36,920 nt of DNA from Richelia sp. SL_2_1 (GCA_012033205.1 JAAUSO010000061.1:1-36920), one strand, 5' to 3'; positions 29,178 through 36,920 are shown, numbered from the stretch's first letter. A program made the numbers and translations. The notes: generated by a model not told the origin, from the sequence alone.

Positions 29178-30965
29178 CTAAATCCCTCTAGCTGCCCCTT
29201 CACCCCTGGGATCGGCTGCACCTTCTAAGGTTCCATCTGGTTTAACAATAATTAGATTGGAGTTACCCCAAGGGTTGGTTTGCACGATTTTGTGTCCCCG
29301 ACGCTGTAATTCTTGCAAAGTCAGTGCATCCAACCCCCAAGGTTCGACGCGCAGGGTATCAGGAAACCATTGATGATGGATGCGCGATGCGGAAACTGCT
29401 GCTCCTGCATCCATATCGTATTCCAAAATGTTGAGAATTATTTGTAATACTTGAGTAATGATGGTGCTACCTCCGGGAGTACCTACAGCCATCCGCAACC
29501 TTCCGTTTTCAGTGACAATTGTGGGAGTCATGCTCGATAGGGGAGTTTTGCGGGGTGCGATCGCATTTGCTTCGTTACCAAGCAAGCCGAAAAAGTTGGC
29601 AGTTTGCGGCGCTGCGGCGAAATCATCCATTTCATTATTGAGAACTATTCCTGTTCCTGGTGTAACTATACCAGCTCCAAAATTCAAATTAATGGTAAAA
29701 GTTAAACTCACAGCGTTGTGTTGTTCGTCGATAACTGTAAGATGACTGGTTTGTGGCGATTCGTAGTATTTTGAATGTTTAATTTTTGGATTGGTATTTG
29801 TAGGAATTAATCTTGATGGTAAGGTTCGACTAAATTTCTGTAAAATCTCTTTGTCAACTGGCTTGACTTGAGTAGAAGGTTTTGCCCGCTGCATATCAAT
29901 TTGCTGACGGCGATATTTTCCATATTCTGGATTAATAAGTTGTTGTTGAGGAACTTTGACAAAATCAGGGTCGCCTAAATATTCCGAACGGTCAGCGTAA
30001 GCAATTCTCATCGCTTCCACCATTAAGTGTATCGCATCCGGGTGGTGCCATCCTAGAGATTTTAAATCAGTATTGCCGATGATATTTAACATCTGCAATA
30101 AATGTATACCTCCCGACGAAGGTGGTGGCATTGAACAAACTTGAGCTTGACGTTCACGAAGTGCGGGGCGAAAATTACCACAAACTGGGGTGCGCCAAAT
30201 CGGTTTATAGGATTGCAAATCTTGTAGAGTAATTAAACCGCCATTTTTTGCCATATCCGAGGCAATATTACCAGCGATTCTTCCTGTATAGAAACTGCGG
30301 GGATTTGCAGCAATATCTTGTAAACTTCGCCCTAAATCCTGCTGTACAAGGATTTCACCCGGTTGATAAAAATTACCGTTGCGAGTAAAAATAGCTCGCG
30401 CTGCTTGGTTATTAGTAAGAATTTTCTCCCGATTTTTGACAGCTTGGACAAACTTATTTTCAACAGCAAAACCATCTTTCGCTAACTTAATCGAAGGTGC
30501 AACAACGGTACTCCAAGGCAATTTACCATAGCGACGGTGAACTTCATGCATACCCGCTACAGTTCCCGGAGTACCCACAGCCAAATAACCATTAATACTT
30601 GCATTGGGACGCACCTTACCGCTACTATCCAAATACATATTTTTGGTAGCTTTTAACGGAGCGCGCTCGCGAAAATCCAAAGCCTGAATTGTGCGCCTTT
30701 TCGAGTCGTGGATTAGCAAAAAACCGCCACCGCCGATTCCTGCGGAAAAAGGTTCCACCACAGAAATTGCAAAAGTCGTTGCAACCGCAGCATCAACAGC
30801 ATTACCTCCCTTGCGTAACATTTCTAACCCAGCATCGCTAGCTAAAGGATGGGCTGAAACCACCATTGCTTTTTTGCTGCGTAACGGTTGGATAAAAGCG
30901 GCTGTGGCTATTTGAGTGTAAAAAGTAATAGAAAATAAAAGAAATATCCTAGATAAAACACGCAT
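29178..30965 (-). CDS. ggt: Gamma-glutamyltransferase
   Basis: An N-terminal-nucleophile enzyme that cleaves the gamma-glutamyl bond of glutathione and related peptides, made as a precursor that self-cleaves. The 595 residues begin with a signal peptide (about 1-22, FLLFSITFYTQIATAA), so it acts in the periplasm. The large-subunit part has RKGGNAVDAAVATTF (51-65) and the glutamate-binding R100 in DFRERAP. The processing site is SPQ before T406 in TSHLTVIDE; T406 is the expected new N-terminus and nucleophile. The small subunit has GTGIVLNNEMDDF and GTPGGSTIITQVL. All expected residues are present. Confidence 0.96.
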   Translation of the reverse strand: MRVLSRIFLLFSITFYTQIATAAFIQPLRSKKAMVVSAHPLASDAGLEMLRKGGNAVDAAVATTFAISVVEPFSAGIGGGGFLLIHDSKRRTIQALDFRERAPLKATKNMYLDSSGKVRPNASINGYLAVGTPGTVAGMHEVHRRYGKLPWSTVVAPSIKLAKDGFAVENKFVQAVKNREKILTNNQAARAIFTRNGNFYQPGEILVQQDLGRSLQDIAANPRSFYTGRIAGNIASDMAKNGGLITLQDLQSYKPIWRTPVCGNFRPALRERQAQVCSMPPPSSGGIHLLQMLNIIGNTDLKSLGWHHPDAIHLMVEAMRIAYADRSEYLGDPDFVKVPQQQLINPEYGKYRRQQIDMQRAKPSTQVKPVDKEILQKFSRTLPSRLIPTNTNPKIKHSKYYESPQTSHLTVIDEQHNAVSLTFTINLNFGAGIVTPGTGIVLNNEMDDFAAAPQTANFFGLLGNEANAIAPRKTPLSSMTPTIVTENGRLRMAVGTPGGSTIITQVLQIILNILEYDMDAGAAVSASRIHHQWFPDTLRVEPWGLDALTLQELQRRGHKIVQTNPWGNSNLIIVKPDGTLEGAADPRGEGAARGI

Positions 30966-31143
30966 TTAATCTTGTGATCAAAGAATTAAGAAAATTTATA
31001 CCATGATGTTAGGTGTTTATTTTTTAAGATTTATAGTTATTAATTAAAAATTAAAAATACGATTTGACAGTGTTGCCCGAAAAAAATCAACAATGGCATG
31101 AGTTAATCTAAAATAGATATTAGCTATCTGTTACTATAATTTT

Positions 31144-31557
31144 ATGGCTAGAGACAAATATCATCAAATAGTCAAAGCAGCACTGGTCAAAGAAGGATGG
31201 CTGATAACAGATGACCCATTATTTGTAGAAGCAGGAAAACGAAAAATTCAAGTAGATTTAGGAGCAGAAAGATTAATTGCAGCAGAAAAAGCAGGTGAAA
31301 AGATTGCTGTAGAAATTAAGAGCTTTATAGGTGTTTCAACATTACAAGATTTTTATCTAGCTTTAGGACAGTTTAATTTCTATCAATATGCTCTTGAGAA
31401 AAAAATGCCTGAAAGAATCTTATTTTTAGCTATTCCAGATGATATCTATGAAGATTTTTTTCAGGATAACTTTATTCAAGATTTGTTAAGACGCTACCAA
31501 GTAAAAATGCTGATTTATCATATAGAAAAAGAAATTATAGAAAGATGGATAAAGTAA
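31144..31557 (+). CDS. xisH: XisH family protein
   Basis: The 137-residue protein belongs to the XisH family, first described as a factor needed for excision of the fdxN element in heterocysts but present in many copies across cyanobacteria. It starts MARDKYHQIVKAALVKEGW. It carries a PD-(D/E)xK nuclease-like pattern: D38 in VDLGAERL and E57-x-K59 in VEIKSF, followed by the aromatic stretch LALGQFNFYQYAL. It overlaps xisI by 13 bases, so the two are translationally coupled. No excision element boundaries are visible, so a local role in fdxN excision is not implied. Confidence 0.93.
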   Translation: MARDKYHQIVKAALVKEGWLITDDPLFVEAGKRKIQVDLGAERLIAAEKAGEKIAVEIKSFIGVSTLQDFYLALGQFNFYQYALEKKMPERILFLAIPDDIYEDFFQDNFIQDLLRRYQVKMLIYHIEKEIIERWIK

Positions 31558-31886
31558 CTAACTATAAATCAATTGTTCGTCAAATTGCAATTGATATAGG
31601 CAAACTTGGGGAACGTCCCGACGATGAAATTAAAAATCAAATTATTCTTGACGATGAGCGCGGTCATTATTTACTTTATTTTAACGGTTGGCGAGGTTCT
31701 AAACGTACTTATGGTTGCTATTTACATATTGATGTTAATCATGATGGTAAAGTCTGGGTGCAGCATGACGGTACGGATTTAAGGGTTGCGGAGCAATTAA
31801 TAGACAAAGGAATTCCTCAATCCGATATTGTATTAGGATTTCATTCACCGATTAAAAGACCAGATACAGGTTATGCTGTATCTTAA
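31545..31886 (+). CDS. xisI: XisI family protein
   Basis: The 113-residue partner of XisH. Family features are YKSIVRQIAIDIGKLGERP, DDERGHYLLYFNGWRGSKR, then CYLHIDVNHDGKVWVQHDGTD and the conserved C-terminus LVEKGIPxSDIVLGFH, here DKGIPQSDIVLGFHSP. The start codon lies inside the end of xisH. XisH/XisI pairs are nearly always adjacent; the biochemical function of XisI is not established. Confidence 0.93.
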   Translation: MDKVTNYKSIVRQIAIDIGKLGERPDDEIKNQIILDDERGHYLLYFNGWRGSKRTYGCYLHIDVNHDGKVWVQHDGTDLRVAEQLIDKGIPQSDIVLGFHSPIKRPDTGYAVS

Positions 31887-31915
31887 TTAGAATGGTAAAT
31901 TAGTATGCTCAATAA

Positions 31916-32104
31916 TTAATAATTACGAACTATATTATTATCTCGACGACCGCTACCCCGATGGTCTTTGCGTGGTTTTGCAGGGCTACCCTCTGTTTGT
32001 TTATGAATATTAAATTGATTGTTTGCTTGAGGTGTAAAATTTTGGACAAAGCCAGGTAACGCTATTAAAATCCATAGCGGCATAAACAAGTATATTTTTT
32101 TCAT
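31916..32104 (-). CDS. patX: PatX-like RGSGR-containing secreted peptide precursor
   Basis: The 62-residue product has a signal peptide (MKKIYLFMPLWILIALPGF, about 1-20) and a basic C-terminal part, KPRKDHRGSGRRDNN, with the pentapeptide RGSGR at residues 49-53. RGSGR is the active core of PatS and of the RGSGR part of HetN, which inhibit the differentiation master regulator HetR. PatX is the wider family of small exported proteins with a HRG(S/T)GR core found in filamentous cyanobacteria that carry HetR. The architecture (signal peptide, short linker, C-terminal HRGSGRR) fits PatX rather than the shorter PatS. I saw no TCCGGA (DIF-type) promoter box within 150 bases upstream; an AGGAC five bases before the start is a weak ribosome site. 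Confidence 0.8.
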   Translation of the reverse strand: MKKIYLFMPLWILIALPGFVQNFTPQANNQFNIHKQTEGSPAKPRKDHRGSGRRDNNIVRNY

Positions 32105-32611
32105 TGTCCTAAATTAATTTAAGTAAATTTACTATTAATAAACCAACCTACATTCCTTTTCTATACCAATACAAGTTAGATAATATACATATATTTATTA
32201 ATTACTGAGAAGAAAATCTTTTTTGATAGATTCTTTGGCTTTGATAAGAATTAGTGATGTTAAATAGTGTTTCTTAGGTAGTATCGTTGAATGTGCTTTA
32301 AAGAGATAAAAAACAAGAGATAAATAAAATAGCTGATTATATATAATTGATTCGTTCGTATGCTAATTTTTGGAGACGTTGCAATACACCCCGTCTCTAC
32401 GTGATTATTTTTTCAGAAAATTATAAATTGCAGAAAAATCTGAGTTATCAATTATCAATGACCATTATTCATTAAAACGCTTTTAACAAAGTAGTTGTAT
32501 CGATAATTAATAGTAGATACTGAAGAATTGCTGGAAGGTCAAAGGTTAAAATTGAAAAGCTTTTTAATTATTAATTCCTACCTTTTAATTTTTTGTATTT
32601 TGGAGAAAGAT
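32105..32611. other. Spacer between patX and the dehydrogenase gene
   Basis: About 500 AT-rich bases. At 32372-32400 there is a GAGACG...CGTCTC hairpin related to the one at 9091-9122. Otherwise nothing is recognised. Promoters for both divergent genes must be here. The stretch from 32528 is an open frame continuous with the dehydrogenase, but is not considered coding. Confidence 0.5.
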
Positions 32612-33466
32612 ATGCAAAGTGTTGTTGTTACAGGTGTTTCCACAGGTATCGGTTGGGGTACACTCAAAGTATTAAATAGTAAGGGAATTCATGTATTTGG
32701 TAGCGTTCGTAAATCTGAAGATGCAAAACGTTTAAGTGATGAATTTGGTGATGGATTTACACCTTTAATATTTGATGTTACAAATGAAAAATCGGTAAGT
32801 GAAGCTGCTGAGCAAGTTAGTCATCAAATTAATGGTAATAACTTACTTGGTTTAGTAAATAATGCCGGTATCGCTATAGGTGGACCTTTGATGCATCAAC
32901 CGATTGCGGAATTTAGTAAACAAATAGAAGTTAATTTAATTGGACAACTAATTGTTACTCAAGCTTTTTTACCTCTGCTTGGAACCAATTCTAATTTGAT
33001 CGGTAAACCGGGAAGAATTATTAATATCAGTTCCGTTGGGGGAAAGATTGCAATGCCATTTCTTGGTGCTTATAACGCATCCAAATTTGCATTAGAAGGA
33101 TTTTCTACAGCATTAAGACGGGAACTGATGCTCTACGGAATTGATGTAATTATAATTGGTCCAGGTTCGGTAGTAACACCAATTTGGGATAAAGCTGAAC
33201 AAATAGACTTTTCTCCTTACAAGGATACTAAATTTGCAATTCCAAGTAAAAAATTTATGGATTATGCGTTGCAAAAAGGACGTTGCGGTTATCCAGTAGA
33301 AGATGTGGGAAACTTAATTTTTAAAGCTTTAACAACAGCAAAACCAAAAGTTCGTTATGCAATCGTACCAAATCATTTCTTTGATTGGATAGTTGCTAGG
33401 TTACTTCCTCAAAGAGTTCTTGATAATATCCTTGCCAAGCAATTCGGTTTGGGGAATAGAGAATAG
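32612..33466 (+). CDS. Short-chain dehydrogenase/reductase (classical SDR)
   Basis: The frame is open from 32528, but ATG 32612 is preferred: GGAG lies seven bases upstream and the product then begins with the Rossmann strand MQSVVVTGVSTGIG. Cofactor motif TGxxxGIG is at residues about 7-14, then NNAG near residue 84, a catalytic Ser in ISSVGG and YNASK (Tyr and Lys), the full SDR active site. The 284-residue length is normal. Substrate cannot be named; the C-terminus (VRYAIVPNHFFDWIVARLLP) resembles membrane-associated steroid or retinol-type SDRs. There is no clear operon partner. Confidence 0.92.
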   Translation: MQSVVVTGVSTGIGWGTLKVLNSKGIHVFGSVRKSEDAKRLSDEFGDGFTPLIFDVTNEKSVSEAAEQVSHQINGNNLLGLVNNAGIAIGGPLMHQPIAEFSKQIEVNLIGQLIVTQAFLPLLGTNSNLIGKPGRIINISSVGGKIAMPFLGAYNASKFALEGFSTALRRELMLYGIDVIIIGPGSVVTPIWDKAEQIDFSPYKDTKFAIPSKKFMDYALQKGRCGYPVEDVGNLIFKALTTAKPKVRYAIVPNHFFDWIVARLLPQRVLDNILAKQFGLGNRE

Positions 33467-33635
33467 GGAACTTGTACTGAGCGACTTGTACCGAGCGGAG
33501 CCGAGGTAAAAGGTAAAAAAAGTTGAAAAAATAATCGCTTCTTTTGAGACTCTTTGGTATTTGTTATTCGCGATCGCAATCAAATGCATTAAACTAAGCA
33601 TTCAGCTAAAATGAGTCGAAATAGTTAGATTATCC

Positions 33636-34010
33636 ATGTCACAGAAAAACGAATCCGCTGTAGAATTCCGTAATGTGACTCTGAGTCGCAACCAACGTCC
33701 TTTAGTATCAAATCTTAATTTCCAAATTTGTAGAGGAGAAGCATTGATATTATTAGGACGTAGTGGTAGTGGTAAAACTACAACTATGAAGTTAATAAAT
33801 CGACTATTTCGACCTACGGAAGGTCAGGTAATATTTGATGGTATTCCCACAACTGAATGGGATGAAATTAAATTAAGACGCAAGATTGGTTATGTAATTC
33901 AAGAGACAGGTTTGTTTCCTCATTTTACAATTGAACGTAATGTCGGTTTAATTCCTTCCTTGGAAGGTTGGAATTCCAAAAAATCAAAATGCGAGTTTTT
34001 GAATTGTTAA
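33636..34010 (+). CDS. Osmoprotectant ABC transporter ATPase, N-terminal part (frameshifted)
   Basis: This is the Walker A half of an OpuCA/ProV/OsmV-type ATPase: GRSGSGKTTTMKLINRLF (P-loop) and the Q-loop GYVIQETGLFPHFTIERNVG. After GWNSK the frame leaves the family sequence and ends at 34010. Adding one A to the A6 run near 33978 (TCC, AAAAAA, TC) restores SKKIKMRVFELLNLVGLQPE and joins it with 33968-34399. The merged gene would be about 254 residues. Permease and binding-protein genes follow on the same strand, so this was one transporter. Confidence 0.93.
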   Translation: MSQKNESAVEFRNVTLSRNQRPLVSNLNFQICRGEALILLGRSGSGKTTTMKLINRLFRPTEGQVIFDGIPTTEWDEIKLRRKIGYVIQETGLFPHFTIERNVGLIPSLEGWNSKKSKCEFLNC

Positions 34011-34399
34011 ATTTAGTAGGTTTACAACCAGAACAATTTGCTTCAAGATATCCTCACGAACTTTCCGGTGGACAAAGACAAAGAGTAGGTGTAGCTAGAG
34101 CATTAGCTGCCGATCCTCCGGTATTATTGATGGATGAACCCTTTGGTGCATTAGATCCAATAACCAGATTAGAACTTCAGCAAGAGTTTAAACGGTTACA
34201 ACAGGAATTAGGTAAAACAGTTGTGTTTGTAACTCACGACATTCAAGAAGCCTTTGTTTTAGGTACACGAATTGGTTTGCTCTATGGGGGAGAACTCGTA
34301 TTTTTGGGAACATCTCACGAATTTAAAAATACCTCACATCCAGAAGCAGTTGCTTTTATGAAATGTTTGAATCAATTAACAATTGACGATGGTTTATGA
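33968..34399 (+). CDS. Osmoprotectant ABC transporter ATPase, C-terminal part (frameshifted)
   Basis: This is the remainder of the ATPase: signature motif LSGGQRQRVGVARALA, Walker B VLLMDEPFGALDP, and the H-loop FVTHDIQEAF. It lacks the C-terminal CBS domains that some OpuCA proteins have. The ATG at 33968 overlaps the upstream frame and has no ribosome site of its own, so it is not expected to be translated alone. If the indel is real the transporter is probably dead; if it is a sequence error the operon is complete. Confidence 0.93.
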   Translation: MEFQKIKMRVFELLNLVGLQPEQFASRYPHELSGGQRQRVGVARALAADPPVLLMDEPFGALDPITRLELQQEFKRLQQELGKTVVFVTHDIQEAFVLGTRIGLLYGGELVFLGTSHEFKNTSHPEAVAFMKCLNQLTIDDGL

Positions 34400-34434
34400 C
34401 AACGCTTTTCAATTTAGTCAAGCACAAAAAGATA

Positions 34435-34492
34435 CCTCACCCCGTCCTTCGGACACCCCTCTCCTTAGTAAGGAGAGGGGAAGGGGGTGAGG
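34435..34492. repeat. 58-bp hairpin element, copy A
   Basis: Runs from CCTCACCCCG to GGGGGTGAGG with an inner stem CCCCTCTCCTT / AAGGAGAGGGG. It lies between the ATPase and permease genes. Copy B at 35350-35407 is the same length and is this element in the opposite orientation, differing at a few bases. Confidence 0.92.
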
Positions 34493-34523
34493 TTTAATTA
34501 TTCAATACTCAAAGTAATTTATT

Positions 34524-35159
34524 ATGAACGATTTTTTTCTAATTAAATATGCTCCAGAAATTATTCAGCGCAGTATTGAACATTTGGTTTTAGTACTGAT
34601 TGCGATTAGTATCGCGACAATAATAGGTATTCCTTTAGGAATTTTAATTACTCGTAATAAATCGCTGCGTCAACCTATTTTGGGTATTGCAAATATTCTC
34701 CAAACTATTCCTAGTTTAGCTTTATTTGGTTTATTAATACCTGTTCCTATTATCGGTGGAATTGGTCCGGTTCCGGCAATTTTTGCACTTACTTTATATT
34801 CTTTTTTGCCCATAATTAGAAATACTTACACTGGCATTATGAATGTAAATCCGGCGATTCGGGAAGCTGGAAGGGGCATGGGAATGACAGATAGACAATT
34901 ATTGTTTCAGGTGGAAATTCCGTTGGCTCTGGGGGTAATTTTGGCGGGTGTGCGGGTTGCAATGGTAATTGGTATAGGTATTGCAACTATTGCCGCAGCG
35001 ATTGGTGCTGGTGGTTTGGGAGTGTTTATTTTTCGCGGAATTTCTTTAGTAAATAATGATTTGATTTTAGCTGGTGCGGTTCCTGCGGCGTTGATTGCGT
35101 TGATTGCAGATTTAGGAATTGGAGCTTTGGAACGTCGTTTAACTAAGGGAAAAATCTAG
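34524..35159 (+). CDS. Osmoprotectant ABC transporter permease (OpuCB/ProW type)
   Basis: The 211-residue inner-membrane permease has about six TM helices and starts MNDFFLIKYAPEIIQRSIEH. The BPD_transp_1 coupling motif is seen as IREAGRGMGMTDRQLLFQVEIPLALGVILAG (EAA loop), and the substrate-family block LQTIPSLALFGLLIPVP is typical for glycine betaine/choline/osmoprotectant importers. It is flanked by hairpin elements on both sides. Partner ATPase upstream, binding protein downstream. Confidence 0.94.
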   Translation: MNDFFLIKYAPEIIQRSIEHLVLVLIAISIATIIGIPLGILITRNKSLRQPILGIANILQTIPSLALFGLLIPVPIIGGIGPVPAIFALTLYSFLPIIRNTYTGIMNVNPAIREAGRGMGMTDRQLLFQVEIPLALGVILAGVRVAMVIGIGIATIAAAIGAGGLGVFIFRGISLVNNDLILAGAVPAALIALIADLGIGALERRLTKGKI

Positions 35160-35483
35160 AATATTTCCTAAATGATTTGTTAAAACAGGTAGTTGCAACA
35201 TTATATTATAAAGTTCTTGTGGAATGAGCATCCCTGCCCGTCCGAATCTGCCTCATCCATCCGGAAATATGCTGTAATTTCTGATTAATTTTCGTAGGTC
35301 TAAAATAAAGTAAATATAGCAAATTTCAATTGAGTCTAATACACTAAAACCTCACCCCCTTCCCCTCTCCTTATGAAGGAGAGGGGTGTTCAGAGGGCGG
35401 GGTGAGGTAAAATTTGTATTGCACGTAAGTGAAAACCGCTATAGTAAATAATAATTAATAATTCAAGAAGAATTAAATAAACA
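35160..35483. other. Spacer before the binding protein gene
   Basis: 324 bases with the copy-B hairpin element (35350-35407) and a GC-rich repeat (GCATCCCTGCCCGTCCGAAT, about 35229). A TCCGGA occurs near 35260, about 220 bases before the start, too far and lacking context to call it a DIF box. No gene is seen. Confidence 0.5.
35350..35407. repeat. 58-bp hairpin element, copy B (reverse of copy A)
   Basis: Reads CCTCACCCCCTTCCCCTCTC through to GGGCGGGGTGAGG. Its reverse complement matches 34435-34492 apart from a few substitutions. It sits between the permease and binding-protein genes. Confidence 0.92.
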
Positions 35484-36383
35484 ATGAAAAGATTTTTTAC
35501 ACTGTTGATTATTAGTTTGAGTTTGAGTTTATGGATTGCTAGTTGCAATACCAATTCTATTAGTAGCGGTGGTGGTGATATTATTGTTGCATCGAAAAAC
35601 TTTACCGAACAAGATATTTTAGGAGAATTATTAGCGCAGCAAATTGAAGCAACTACTCAGTTAAAAGTTGACCGTCGTCCACAATTGGGTGGTTCTTTTA
35701 TCTGTCATAAAGCTATTGTTGCTGGCGAAATTGATGCTTATATCGAGTATACAGGAACGGCTTTGACAGCAATTTTGGAACAAAAAGTAATTAGTGACTC
35801 GACAAAAGTTTACAATTTGGTCAAACAAGCTTACGATAAGCAATTTAATCTAGAAGTAACAAAACCTTTGGGATTTGAAAATACTTTTGCGATGATAATT
35901 CGTGGTGAAGATGCGAAAAAATATAATATCAAAACTCTTTCCGAAGCTGCTAAATATACACCCTCTTGGAGAGCAGGTTTTGGTTATGAATTTGGTGAAA
36001 GAGAAGATGGTTTTCCAGGGCTATCTAAAGCTTACAATTTAAAATTTGGAGAATCACCCAAGATTATGGATTTGGGTTTGATATATCGAGCATTAACTCA
36101 AAAATTGGTGGATATGGTAGCGGGAAATTCTACCGATGGACAGATTGCGCGTTTGGGTTTAGTCGTCTTAGAAGACGATAAGAATTATTTTCCACCTTAT
36201 GAAGCTGCACCAATTGTACGTCAGGATACTTTGAAAAAATATCCGCAGTTGCAAAAGCCTTTAACTCAATTAGCTGGTATTTTGACTGCTGATGAAATGC
36301 AGCAACTTAATTATCAAGTTGAAGGTGAGTTACGGGATATTAAGGAAGTTGTGAGTGAGTTTCGTCAGAGTAAGGGATTGTAG
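35484..36383 (+). CDS. Osmoprotectant-binding lipoprotein (OpuCC/OsmF/ProX type)
   Basis: The 299-residue substrate-binding protein has a lipoprotein signal ending LWIASC (C21), so in this Gram-negative envelope it would be membrane-anchored in the periplasm. The OpuAC-type fold is recognisable from ASKNFTEQDILGELLAQQIE, then AIVAGEIDAYIEYTGTALT (the ligand cleft) and the C-terminal LAGILTADEMQQLNYQVEGE. It should bind a quaternary amine such as glycine betaine or choline; the exact ligand is not readable. It completes the transporter with the split ATPase and the permease. Confidence 0.94.
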   Translation: MKRFFTLLIISLSLSLWIASCNTNSISSGGGDIIVASKNFTEQDILGELLAQQIEATTQLKVDRRPQLGGSFICHKAIVAGEIDAYIEYTGTALTAILEQKVISDSTKVYNLVKQAYDKQFNLEVTKPLGFENTFAMIIRGEDAKKYNIKTLSEAAKYTPSWRAGFGYEFGEREDGFPGLSKAYNLKFGESPKIMDLGLIYRALTQKLVDMVAGNSTDGQIARLGLVVLEDDKNYFPPYEAAPIVRQDTLKKYPQLQKPLTQLAGILTADEMQQLNYQVEGELRDIKEVVSEFRQSKGL

Positions 36384-36488
36384 AAGAAATGGGGGGATTC
36401 TGGAGATTATTAAAGTAATACCAAGAGCTTGCGAATATTTCTAGAGAAAAATATTTCTTAATTCCTGAACTTGCTAAAAAACAGGTGA

Positions 36489-36770
36489 TTAATTCGTGTA
36501 GTGTATTTGCATCCGGTGCTGGGCAACGCACTGACTCACTACTTCAATTACTAAAGGAACTGATTCTGGTTGCTGCACAGTAGAGCATTTTTCCCACAAC
36601 TCTTCATTTTTTAAATTGCTGCGGTTGATAACAAGTACATCGGGACAGTAGGTAAAATTAGATTCTTGATCAGAAAAAGCTACTAATGCTGTTTTGGGAA
36701 TATTATATGGAAGATTTAATCGGGTAAATTCGATACCAATTTGCAAACCTAAAAAACCCGTGACCGAAAA
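36489..36770 (-). pseudogene. Uma2-family endonuclease remnant
   Basis: The middle of a Uma2 (DUF820) protein is recognisable: NLPYNIPKTALVAFSDQ, then YCPDVLVINRSNLKNEELWE and PESVPLVIEVVS, which carry the Asp and Glu of the nuclease-like core. Both ends are lost. The N-terminal side runs into the end of an IS200/IS605 element at about 36770, and after EVVS the reading frame continues into unrelated repeat sequence (CQCVAQHRM-type) before a stop. The gene cannot make a complete protein. Confidence 0.78.
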
Positions 36771-36774
36771 TAAT

Positions 36775-36920
36775 GGGATGCAAGCCCCGTCCTTAAAGGA
36801 GCGGCTTTTCTTGATTCTTGATATATTCCTTGAGAATTTCCAACGGCGCACCTCCTACTGAAATAGCAAAATAACTAGGACTCCATAAAGAATCTTTATG
36901 GGGCTTTTTATATCCGGCTT
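36775..36920 (-). mobile_element. IS200/IS605-family element, one end
   Basis: The end is marked by an imperfect hairpin (AAGCCCCGTCCTT pairing with AAGGAGCGGCTT, 36783-36808), as expected for the subterminal hairpins these elements use instead of inverted repeats. The transposase C-terminus lies just inside. The other end is outside the window. Confidence 0.75.
36793..36920 (-). CDS. tnpA: IS200/IS605 transposase TnpA, C-terminal fragment (runs off window)
   Basis: Forty-one residues are visible on the minus strand, including KDSLWSPSYFAISVGGAPLE and then ILKEYIKNQEKPLL before a TAA at 36793-36795. LWSPSYFAxSxGGAP followed by a YI helix is the typical C-terminus of the Y1 HUH transposase of IS200/IS605. 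The catalytic HUH motif and tyrosine lie outside or at the window edge, so activity cannot be judged. Confidence 0.85.
   Translation of the reverse strand, partial: AGYKKPHKDSLWSPSYFAISVGGAPLEILKEYIKNQEKPLL

Noticed and set aside
31144-31886. Evidence for an fdxN-type excision element
   Set aside because: XisH/XisI pairs are widespread outside such elements; no xisF-type recombinase or direct-repeat borders are visible.
35250-35290. TCCGGA near 35260 as a DIF (heterocyst-specific) promoter
   Set aside because: It is about 220 bases from the next gene, with no convincing -10 spacing, and TCCGGA also occurs by chance in coding regions of the window.

Overview
The window reads as the chromosome of a filamentous, probably heterocyst-forming cyanobacterium (Nostocales-like; I cannot name the genus). 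The evidence is: beta-prime RNA polymerase split into rpoC1 and rpoC2; eight copies of the HIP1 octamer GCGATCGC (near 3624, 5282, 13016, 13992, 22846, 27023, 29557, 33570); many heptameric short tandem repeats between genes; cyanobacterial families such as DUF3326, DUF1802 and XisH/XisI; and a small secreted-type protein with the RGSGR pentapeptide (PatX-like), a family tied to HetR and heterocyst patterning.

Layout. 1-6276: rpoC1 and rpoC2, the latter split by a one-base frame change at 5371-5377 and carrying a heptamer-repeat insertion inside its coding sequence. 6367-21260: a cellulose/exopolysaccharide synthesis and secretion locus. It holds a GH5 glucanase (minus strand), a two-TM coiled-coil protein of unknown function, a lipoprotein of unknown function (minus strand), then a plus-strand run of an outer-membrane porin-like barrel (broken), a TPR protein, a GH8 endoglucanase (BcsZ-like), BcsB and BcsA. 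BcsA carries a PilZ domain with intact cyclic-di-GMP motifs and a second PilZ-like C-terminal region. A plausible model is that BcsA polymerises glucan at the inner membrane, BcsB guides it through the periplasm, the TPR protein plus barrel act as a two-piece substitute for BcsC, and the GH8 and GH5 enzymes trim the product.

21261-31000: housekeeping and accessory genes, including a CPBP protease (frameshifted), DUF3326, a hydantoinase B-type protein, a tiny Pmp3/YqaE membrane protein, a SUI1/YciH factor, DUF1802, two small conserved hypotheticals and gamma-glutamyltransferase. 31144-32104: XisH-XisI pair and the PatX-like gene. 32612-36383: a short-chain dehydrogenase and a complete osmoprotectant (glycine betaine/choline-type) ABC transporter with its ATPase frameshifted and a mirrored pair of 58-bp hairpin elements at its two gene junctions. 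36489-36920: a decayed Uma2 gene next to the end of an IS200/IS605 element that runs off the window.

Two themes cut across the window. First, four genes (rpoC2, porin, CPBP protease, ABC ATPase) are each broken at a point where adding a single A or T restores the family sequence; this may be homopolymer under-calling rather than biology. Second, the spacers are dense in small repeats (heptamer arrays, hairpin elements, a MITE-like palindrome, one repeat nested in another), two of which have entered coding sequence. I saw no tRNA, rRNA or CRISPR array.
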